From: Dehalococcoidia bacterium
GTDB lineage: Bacteria; Chloroflexota; Dehalococcoidia; JACQUA01
Reading direction: 5' to 3'
Assembly (NCBI GenBank): GCA_030689845.1
Contig: JAUYHV010000063.1
Coordinates: forward strand, 1-24,752
Length of the DNA: 24,752 nucleotides
Part shown: piece by piece, positions 1-5,831 of the stretch
Numbering within the stretch: the stretch's first letter is position 1
Layout of the letters: each line of letters begins with the position of its first letter
Notes under the pieces: generated by a model
The model's input: only the letters and a program-made list of their open reading frames with translations
The model's database searches: none
Told to the model about the DNA's origin: nothing
Program-made: the position numbers and the translations under genes

Positions 1-295
1 TCCATTCCTTTATCTGTTTCTCTCGTTGAAGAGTTCCTTCATAATAGCTGCCTGGCTCATAATATACGAGCAGATGTACACCGTATTATTTGGTGAATCC
101 TTCAACTAAATCATGCTTATGAGCATAAACCATCTGAACAAGGTCCCCCGTGAAACCAACATATTGTGTTCCATTGCGTTTACTAACCATAATGTACACG
201 GAATAATCATTCATAATTATTACTGGATTCCGACTTTCGTCGGAATGGGTAAAAGAAGACGCATCGGGTGAACCCTTCATCGTATATGTCTTCAT
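1..295 (-). pseudogene. GIY-YIG endonuclease-like protein, broken by in-frame stop (copy 1, partial)
   Basis: The reading frame gives 69 residues and then TAA. Residues 31-69 look like the start of a small GIY-YIG domain: VYIM for the GIY strand, YVGFT for the YIG strand, then a helix ending HKHDLVEGFTK. Immediately after the TAA the same frame continues YGVHLLVYYEPGSYYEG and then REKQIKEW to the window edge, which is the normal continuation of these proteins. The gene is therefore interrupted, not naturally short. The stop lies where relatives usually have a second Lys. The helix Arg expected in the family (L-x-R-V-Y-x-H) is Met here. The N-terminal stretch with SDESRNPVIIM is translated from a hairpin repeat and is probably not original protein. 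Loss of function is inferred; the frame and stop are seen directly. Confidence 0.82.
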
Positions 296-342
296 CTATG
301 TACCTTCATTTTTTCTTACACACTCATTTTGAGAAGGAACCA
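1..342 (-). repeat. Inverted repeat copy 1 (GIY-YIG-bearing element, runs off the window)
   Basis: This segment, read on the minus strand, matches the plus strand at the right end of the window (24489-24752) with about ten mismatches over roughly 263 compared bases, counted by eye. The shared block starts at the TGGTTCCTTCTCAAA motif (outer boundary near 342) and continues past the window start. It holds a short leader, a hairpin with arms 227-234 and 239-246 around a 4-base loop, and the broken GIY-YIG reading frame. Beyond 342 the two copies no longer match, so this is an element edge. Confidence 0.9.
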
Positions 343-544
343 TTATTCGTCCCTTCATCATGTCAAAAGGCGAGGTAATTTTAGCAGTAACGTTTGTAAA
401 AAACAACAAACTGCTGGGGCTTCAGTTTTTTGCTGAAACGGAGAGGGTATTGATGCTTCTACTACATTATCCGGTCTCAGTGAAAAGCAAACGCGAAAAA
501 TAATAGTTAATATTTAAAGAAGAGAAAGAAACCGCCAGTTACCC

Positions 545-1057
545 TCACCTCAATTTATCCACGGTAAAATAACCACCGATAACCAGGGCTGCCAGTTCCC
601 ATAATCCGCCTATCCAGGAAAAAAGCATCGAAGTTGCTAAAAGGCCTCCTGTCCAAAGGAAAGTATAAATGGAATAACAAAGAAGGAAGCTACCACCCCC
701 TATCACTGCCAGCCACCGGCCCCTTTTCCTGTTAACTGCCCGGCTTATAATGATGCCCAAAAGGTATCCGGCGCCCATCGCAGGCAATATCTGTAACAGG
801 CCGAAAAAAAAGTGAGATGAAAATAGTGAAATAAAATACCACACTAACCCTATGCCTATTGCCCCGCCTAATCCGGCTCCGACGGCTCTTAAATAATAAA
901 CGGGAGAAACATCATAAACAGGAAGTGGCCTTACGGCGGCACATTCCTTACACCGGGTCCCTACCGGCGTCATCACCAGGCACCTGGGGCAGATCGGCTT
1001 CTCGCATTTACCGCATTTCAGCCCGGTTTCAACGGAGGGATGAGCGGCACACTTCAT
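545..1057 (-). CDS. Zinc-finger (B-box-like) membrane protein, function unknown
   Basis: This is a 170-residue protein if started at the ATG at 1057, which follows a purine-rich AGAGAGAGAC stretch. A GTG at 1087 would add ten residues and overlap plsY. The N-terminus carries C3, H6, C15, C18, C23, C26, C36 and C39, a spacing typical of B-box or zinc-ribbon modules (KCGKCEKPICPRC, then TPVGTRCKEC). After a proline-rich linker come about four hydrophobic segments, making a small integral membrane domain. Many Firmicutes have similar proteins with an N-terminal metal-binding module on a membrane domain; their role is not known to me. It is the last gene of the minus-strand run and follows plsY without a gap, so the two are probably co-transcribed. 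No terminator is visible downstream. Confidence 0.72.
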   Translation of the reverse strand: MKCAAHPSVETGLKCGKCEKPICPRCLVMTPVGTRCKECAAVRPLPVYDVSPVYYLRAVGAGLGGAIGIGLVWYFISLFSSHFFFGLLQILPAMGAGYLLGIIISRAVNRKRGRWLAVIGGGSFLLCYSIYTFLWTGGLLATSMLFSWIGGLWELAALVIGGYFTVDKLR

Positions 1058-1079
1058 TGTTTGTCTCTCTCTGAAGTAT

Positions 1080-1730
1080 CTAACCACGGTTTATCCATGT
1101 CTCTCTATCCCTTATATCCCTGTCAAACAGCAGGCGGCAGCCCATGACCTCCAACCACTTCCCTCCTGCAACTCCAAACCCTTTATTGGCTTCCAACCTT
1201 TTTGCTATTACCAGGAAGACCATTATTATTTCTCCGAGCAGTATAACGGGCTCCCGTCCAAAATAAAGGCTAAAAACCGGTATGGAAAAAATTGCCAGAA
1301 CGGCAAACAATGGTACATTTTTCAGCAGGATACCGGCTATCACCAAAATCCCGGATATCGCGAGTTCTTTCGGCGCTAACAATATCAGGAATCCCACAAT
1401 CGTAGCAAGCCCCCGGCCTCCGAGGAAGCGCAAGAAGACCGACCAGTTATGCCCCGCCAGGACCGCCAGGGAACAGGCGACCTGGACCGGGATGTCCAAA
1501 CTAAATATTCTACAGACAATCACGGGGAGAGAGCCTTTAATCACATCTACCAGAATTACACCAACTGCAACTTTCCTGGACACTTTGTGCCATACGTTGG
1601 ATGCTCCCGAACTGCCGCTGCCCGTCCTTGTTATATTTTTTTTCCCGAACCACCTGCCTGCCAGGAAAGCCGTTGGAAACGAGCCAACCAGGTAAGAAGA
1701 TAGAATCAATACAACGGGGAAAATTTCCAT
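1080..1730 (-). CDS. plsY: Glycerol-3-phosphate acyltransferase PlsY
   Basis: PlsY transfers an acyl group from acyl-phosphate to glycerol-3-phosphate, giving lysophosphatidate in the first step of phospholipid synthesis, at the cytoplasmic membrane. The 216-residue protein is strongly hydrophobic with several membrane spans. The three family motifs are visible: GSFPTA at 16-21, GSGSSGASNVWH at 37-48, and GHNWSVFLRFLGGRGLAT at 93-110. DVIKGSLPV at 61-69 is also typical. Departures from the usual motifs are GSGSSGAS (commonly GSGNIGAT) and GGRG (commonly GGKG). The soluble C-terminal end is longer than in typical members of about 195-205 residues. No clear ribosome binding site precedes the ATG. 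Its stop overlaps the GTG alternative start of the zinc-finger gene. CdsA, which uses the product of the next acylation, is also encoded in this window. Confidence 0.85.
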   Translation of the reverse strand: MEIFPVVLILSSYLVGSFPTAFLAGRWFGKKNITRTGSGSSGASNVWHKVSRKVAVGVILVDVIKGSLPVIVCRIFSLDIPVQVACSLAVLAGHNWSVFLRFLGGRGLATIVGFLILLAPKELAISGILVIAGILLKNVPLFAVLAIFSIPVFSLYFGREPVILLGEIIMVFLVIAKRLEANKGFGVAGGKWLEVMGCRLLFDRDIRDRETWINRG

Positions 1731-1752
1731 TCAAATAATCCGTTGCCAGAAT

Positions 1753-1860
1753 TAATAAAAGCCTTCCGCGAAACGCCACAAAATCCCCCTTAATCCCCCT
1801 TTAATAAAGGGGGAAATAGAGGGATTTGAAAGCACTTTTAAAAGTTTCGCGGGAGCCTCT
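1753..1860 (-). repeat. MITE-like palindromic repeat, copy 1
   Basis: This block of about 108 bp lies between the PHP gene and plsY and is the inverted partner of 17211-17315. Its ends are imperfect inverted repeats: GCCTTCCGCGAAAC at one side and GGCTCCCGCGAAAC on the other strand at the far side. The centre is a degenerate palindrome built from CCCCCTTAATCCCCC and its complement. TTAATAAA occurs on both flanks (1752-1759 and 1860-1867) and could be a target-site duplication. Copy 2 shares part of that flank, however, so it may belong to the element. No reading frame is present. Confidence 0.85.
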
Positions 1861-1879
1861 TAATAAACATTTAACTCCA

Positions 1880-2716
1880 TTATTTCACCCGCCTGCTTTT
1901 CTCCCTGGCTAACAACGCCTCTGCACACTCGTCAGGCACGTGAAATTGTCCAAGAGGAACATCGGAACCCGTATCCAGTCCGTGAAAATCACTGCCGCCG
2001 GTAATTAAAAGACCGAGCCCTTTGGCCAGCCGGTGGAACTTTTTTACCTCGTCGGGCGTTGCTCCCGGGCTGTAGACTTCTACTCCTGCCAGCCCCGCCT
2101 TTTTCATCTCAGCCAGCATTTTTTCCAGCCCCGATACAGTGTAGGGGTGGGCCAGGACGGCTATGCCGCCTGCTTTTATGATAAGTTCAACCGCTTCTTC
2201 CGGGGTCATCTTGTCTCTTTCCGCGTAGGCAGGCCCTTCGCGGCCGATATACTTATCAAACGCTTCCTTGAAAGAGCCGACATATCCCTTTTCCACCATG
2301 GCCAGGGCAACATGAGGCCGGCCAACAGAGCCATCCCCTGCTAACTCCAGGACGCGTCTCCATTCTATGTCCATGCCCAGGTTGTACAGTTTGGCTATCA
2401 TCCTCGTGGCGCGGTGACCCCTTGAATTCCGCATATCCGCCAGCTTTTCTTTCAGTTCTTTATCTTCATAATCTATGAAGTACCCCAGGACATGGACTTC
2501 TCCGTGGGGGACATCTGTGCCTATCTCCACACCGGGTATCAATTTTAATCGGGGGTATTTCCCGGCTTCTTCAAGAGCACGGGCAACGCCTTCAGTGGAA
2601 TCGTGGTCGGTTAAAGCCATTACGGTTAATCCGGCCTTTACAGCAAGGGAAACCAGTTCCGCCGGGCTGTAGCGCCCGTCCGAAGCGTTGCTGTGCATGT
2701 GAAGGTCAACTGCCAT
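1880..2716 (-). CDS. PHP-domain phosphoesterase (RNase AM / nucleoside 3',5'-bisphosphate phosphatase family)
   Basis: This 278-residue protein has the full PHP metal-binding set: DLHMHS at 4-9, D13, TDHDS at 36-40, E64, GRPH at 132-135, AHP at 189-191 and GGSDFHG at 240-246. The insertion between the second and third motifs matches the YciV/TrpH group. Characterised members are trinuclear-metal enzymes that hydrolyse 3',5'-nucleoside bisphosphates and trim 5' ends of short RNAs; the substrate here is inferred. The ATG at 2716 follows the ymdB stop by 11 bases, with AGGTTAA as a modest ribosome binding site. Grouping with rny and ymdB suggests a set of RNA or nucleotide phosphodiesterases made from one transcript. 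Length and motifs are normal. Confidence 0.85.
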   Translation of the reverse strand: MAVDLHMHSNASDGRYSPAELVSLAVKAGLTVMALTDHDSTEGVARALEEAGKYPRLKLIPGVEIGTDVPHGEVHVLGYFIDYEDKELKEKLADMRNSRGHRATRMIAKLYNLGMDIEWRRVLELAGDGSVGRPHVALAMVEKGYVGSFKEAFDKYIGREGPAYAERDKMTPEEAVELIIKAGGIAVLAHPYTVSGLEKMLAEMKKAGLAGVEVYSPGATPDEVKKFHRLAKGLGLLITGGSDFHGLDTGSDVPLGQFHVPDECAEALLAREKSRRVK

Positions 2717-2727
2717 AATGGATTAAC

Positions 2728-3501
2728 CTAATTACCCGTCAACAGCCTGTCCAGGCGGGTAATGCTGCGTGCTTTTCCCGTTTCGTCGTCTATATCCATC
2801 AGCACGGAATTGAAAATGGTGTTTCCCCGCCCTACAGAAATCCGGCGGGGCATCTTTTTTAGAAAACGGTCGATAACCGACTCGGTTTCGTCTCCGATTA
2901 CTGATTCTTCAGGACCCACCATCCCTATATCTGTAATAAATGCCGTACCCCCGGGGAGAATACGGCTATCTACGGTTCCAACATGGGTATGGGTGCCCAC
3001 TACTGCGCTTACCCTGCCATCAAGGTACCAGCCCATAGCCCCTTTCTCCGCGGTAGCCTCGGCGTGAAGGTCAACGATGATAGTCCTGCAACCGCCCCCA
3101 ATACCCGCTAAAAGCTTATCCATCGCCTGGAAGGGGCAATCAAAATGACCTATAAAAGTCCGGCCGAGAAGGTTTACGACCAGCACATCTCCTTTTTGCA
3201 TGTAACCCCGCCCTGGAACACCCGGAGGGAAATTCAGGGGACGGATTATAGGAAGAGAATTGTCAAGGTGGGGGACGATTTCTTTATGGTTCCAAATGTG
3301 GTTCCCCGAGGTAAGAACATCCACCCCTCCCAGTACCAGTTCCTGGGCAGTTTCCGGGGTAACACCGAGTCCGCCGGCAGAGTTTTCTGCATTGGCAATA
3401 ACAAAGTCGATGGAGTATTCAACACGCAGGCCTGGCAGCAGTTTTTTCACTGCTTCCCTGCCAGGCCTGCCTATTACGTCACCAATAGCCAGGATACGCA
3501 C
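2728..3501 (-). CDS. ymdB: YmdB family metallophosphoesterase (2',3'-cAMP phosphodiesterase)
   Basis: YmdB proteins are calcineurin-like dinuclear metal phosphodiesterases. The Bacillus protein hydrolyses 2',3'-cyclic nucleotides and affects biofilm and motility decisions. The 257-residue sequence shows the metal ligands in order: D8 in GDVIGRPGR, NAENSAGG at 37-44, SGNHIW at 65-70, DLHAEAT at 144-150 and GTHTHV at 169-174. The start is GTG, preceded by a weak GAAAGTGAT. The gene lies 11 bases downstream of rny, the conserved rny-ymdB arrangement of Firmicutes, so co-transcription is very likely. Its length is typical and no motif is missing. Confidence 0.92.
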   Translation of the reverse strand: MRILAIGDVIGRPGREAVKKLLPGLRVEYSIDFVIANAENSAGGLGVTPETAQELVLGGVDVLTSGNHIWNHKEIVPHLDNSLPIIRPLNFPPGVPGRGYMQKGDVLVVNLLGRTFIGHFDCPFQAMDKLLAGIGGGCRTIIVDLHAEATAEKGAMGWYLDGRVSAVVGTHTHVGTVDSRILPGGTAFITDIGMVGPEESVIGDETESVIDRFLKKMPRRISVGRGNTIFNSVLMDIDDETGKARSITRLDRLLTGN

Positions 3502-3512
3502 GGTATCACTTT

Positions 3513-5048
3513 CTATTTTGCATATTCAACGGCTCTCGTCTCTCGTATGACGGTTACTTTTATCTGACCTGGATATTCCAGATTATCCTGTATTTTTTTA
3601 ACGATGTCCCGCGCCATTCTCAGCGAGCCAAGGTCGTCAATACTATCTGGCTTTACCAGGATGCGTATTTCCCTGCCTGCCTGGATAGCATAGGATTTTT
3701 CAACTCCCTCGAAACTGTTAGCAATGGCTTCAAGGTTTTCCAGCCTTTTTAAATAATGTTCCAGAGACTCACCCCTGGCGCCGGGGCGGCCTCCGCTAAT
3801 GGCATCTGCTGCTGACACAATGAAACCGATGGTACTGAAATCACTGGTTTCTCCATGGTGCTCAGCGATACCTGCAACGACCTGCTCGGATTTCTCCCAC
3901 TGCTTGACCAGGTCGGCTCCAATACTGGCATGGGGACCTTCAACCTGGTGGTCCACAGCTTTTCCTATGTCATGCAGTAACCCCGCTCTTTTTGCTAAGT
4001 CATGATTAAACCCTATCTCATTCGCCATCATAGCGGCTAAATAAGACACCTCCAGGCTGTGCTGAAGAACATTTTGCCCGTAACTGGTGCGGAACTTCAA
4101 CCGTCCAAGGAGCTTTATCAATTCCGGATGCAGCCCCGGAACACCTGCCTTCAAAGCAGTCTTTTCCCCCTCAGACTTAATTGTCTCATCCACCTCGCTC
4201 TTTGCTTTTTCGACTACTTCCTCAATCCTCGCTGGATGAATCCGGCCGTTGAGGATAAGTTTAGTTAAGGCCACCCGCGCTATTTCACGGCGGACCGGAT
4301 CGAAGCAGGCTAATGTGACTGCTTCGGGTGTGTCATCAATAATAAGGTCAACCCCCGTTGCATGTTCCAGTGCCCTTATGTTGCGGCCTTCCCTGCCTAT
4401 CAACCTTCCTTTCATCTCGTCACTGGGCAACGGCACTGTCGAAATAGCTACCTCGGAAGTTACGTCGGTTGCACACCTCTGAATAGCGGCGCTCACTATC
4501 TTCCGGGCTTTTTCGTCGGCTTCCTCGGTTATCTGGGACTCCCACTCCTTTACTTTTCGAGACGCTTCTTCGCGAACTTCAATTTCCAATCTTGACATCA
4601 ACTGCTGCTTCGCTTCCGTGCTGGTCATCCCTGAGATGACCTCAAGTTGCTGTAACTCCTTCTTCTTCAACTCATCCAAATTCGCTCTAATGCCTTGTGC
4701 TTCCTTTTCTTTTGCAACCAGGTTATGTTCCCGCCGTTCGACCGCTTCCATCTTCCTGTCAAGGTTCTCGTCTTTTTGGGTCAAACGTCTTTCCAGGCGG
4801 TTTATATCAGAACGCCTGTCTCTGTATTCTACTTCCGCAGAGTTTCGTAACTTAATGGCCTGTTCTTTAGCCTCAAGAAGTATTTCCTTATTTTTGGTTT
4901 TGGCCTCTTCAATAATCGATTCGGCCTGCTTCTGGGCTTGTTGAAACTTCTTTGTTGCCATTATCTGCTTCACATATAACCCAGCGGCGCCGCCGGCGAT
5001 TAAACACGCCAAAGATATAAATATTATGATAAAGGCTGACACTATCAC
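3513..5048 (-). CDS. rny: Ribonuclease Y
   Basis: RNase Y is the membrane-anchored endoribonuclease that starts much of mRNA decay and processing in Firmicutes. The 511-residue protein has an N-terminal membrane segment at about 3-25 and a long charged coiled coil at about 30-190. A KH RNA-binding domain follows, with GRLIGREGRNIRA at 214-226, then an HD domain with catalytic H359-D360 in LLHDIGK. The end, QIKVTVIRETRAVEYAK, is family-typical. The first start is GTG at 5048. A second in-frame GTG at 5042 has a better placed AGAGAGG ribosome binding site and may be the real start, two residues in. A promoter lies at 5114-5142, so the gene does not depend on ligA-pth. It leads the rny-ymdB-PHP group. 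Confidence 0.96.
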   Translation of the reverse strand: MIVSAFIIIFISLACLIAGGAAGLYVKQIMATKKFQQAQKQAESIIEEAKTKNKEILLEAKEQAIKLRNSAEVEYRDRRSDINRLERRLTQKDENLDRKMEAVERREHNLVAKEKEAQGIRANLDELKKKELQQLEVISGMTSTEAKQQLMSRLEIEVREEASRKVKEWESQITEEADEKARKIVSAAIQRCATDVTSEVAISTVPLPSDEMKGRLIGREGRNIRALEHATGVDLIIDDTPEAVTLACFDPVRREIARVALTKLILNGRIHPARIEEVVEKAKSEVDETIKSEGEKTALKAGVPGLHPELIKLLGRLKFRTSYGQNVLQHSLEVSYLAAMMANEIGFNHDLAKRAGLLHDIGKAVDHQVEGPHASIGADLVKQWEKSEQVVAGIAEHHGETSDFSTIGFIVSAADAISGGRPGARGESLEHYLKRLENLEAIANSFEGVEKSYAIQAGREIRILVKPDSIDDLGSLRMARDIVKKIQDNLEYPGQIKVTVIRETRAVEYAK

Positions 5049-5113
5049 CTCTCTTTCTTCTGGATATTTTCAGGTCAGATATATGCGTTGAATAAATTGG
5101 TAACTAAACTTAA

Positions 5114-5142
5114 ATAGTAAGCCTTACTGAGATAAATGTCAA
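5114..5142 (-). promoter_or_regulatory. Sigma-A-type promoter for rny
   Basis: On the minus strand there is a perfect -35 box TTGACA (5142-5137), a 17-base spacer, and TACTAT (5119-5114), which matches four of six -10 bases. It lies about 66 bases upstream of the rny start in the pth-rny gap and points at rny. Confidence 0.72.
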
Positions 5143-5258
5143 GAAAACGCACGCTCAACAAACCCGAAATACAGGCACGAAGCAACCATCTGTTCTCCCT
5201 TTCTCGCATCTTCCCATCCCTCCGGAGCAGTGACAAATTCCCCCCGGGACCTGTTGTT

Positions 5259-5831
5259 TCAACCGGAATTATATTTATTCATGGCGGCATTGAGGTTTTT
5301 CTGCAATATATAAAATAAGGCTTCAGCCGCCCTTGCTACCCCATCGTTTATCACGGGCAATTCCTCGGGTTTAAACTCACCGAGAACATGGTCGATCACG
5401 GCATTATCCGTCACATACCCTTCAGGACGTCCTATGCCCATCCTGAGCCTGGGGAAATTATCGTAACCGAGGGTATCTATTATGGACTGAAGACCGTTAT
5501 GCCCCCCTGAACTTCCTCCGGGGCGCAAACGTATTTTGCCCAGGGGCAGGTCCAGGTCATCGCATACCACCAGCAAGTCCGATGGGGACACCTGGTATCG
5601 CCGGACCAGACCGCTAACGGAAAGGCCGCTTATATTCATACTTGTCTGGGGTTTCGCCAGCACTATGGAACAGCTTTCCACTACCCCCTTCGCTATTTCT
5701 GCCCTGTTCGCTTTTTCCTTGAACGACATCCTGTGCTGCTTCGAAAACCCGTCCAAAACCATAAATCCAACGTTATGGCGGTTTCCTGCATATAGCTTTC
5801 CCGGATTACCCAGGCCCACAAATAGCTGCAT
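5259..5831 (-). CDS. pth: Peptidyl-tRNA hydrolase
   Basis: Pth frees tRNA from peptidyl-tRNA that drops off the ribosome. The 190-residue protein begins with the family signature: GLGNPG at 6-11, then GNRHNVGF with catalytic His19. KPQTSMNISG follows (relatives usually have Tyr rather than Ser before MN), then DDLDLPLGKIRLRPGGSSGGHNGLQS, which holds the Asp and Asn that position the substrate. The ATG shares one base with the ligA stop in a TGATG junction, so translation is probably coupled to ligA. The GGAG that could serve as ribosome binding site lies at the edge of the hairpin repeat forming the end of ligA, about ten bases from the ATG. Length is normal. Confidence 0.95.
   Translation of the reverse strand: MQLFVGLGNPGKLYAGNRHNVGFMVLDGFSKQHRMSFKEKANRAEIAKGVVESCSIVLAKPQTSMNISGLSVSGLVRRYQVSPSDLLVVCDDLDLPLGKIRLRPGGSSGGHNGLQSIIDTLGYDNFPRLRMGIGRPEGYVTDNAVIDHVLGEFKPEELPVINDGVARAAEALFYILQKNLNAAMNKYNSG

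Noticed and set aside
360..503. A 47-codon plus-strand frame (MSKGEVILAVTF...) between the left repeat and the zinc-finger gene
   Set aside because: It has no ribosome binding site, no recognisable family and no promoter. The same stretch contains imperfect hairpins (385-416 and 421-437). It is more likely chance or a remnant, although it looks moderately protein-like.
1741..1870. CRISPR-like repeat from the CCCCCTTAATCCCCC pattern
   Set aside because: There is one palindromic unit per locus with no regular spacers, so it is a dispersed inverted repeat and not an array.
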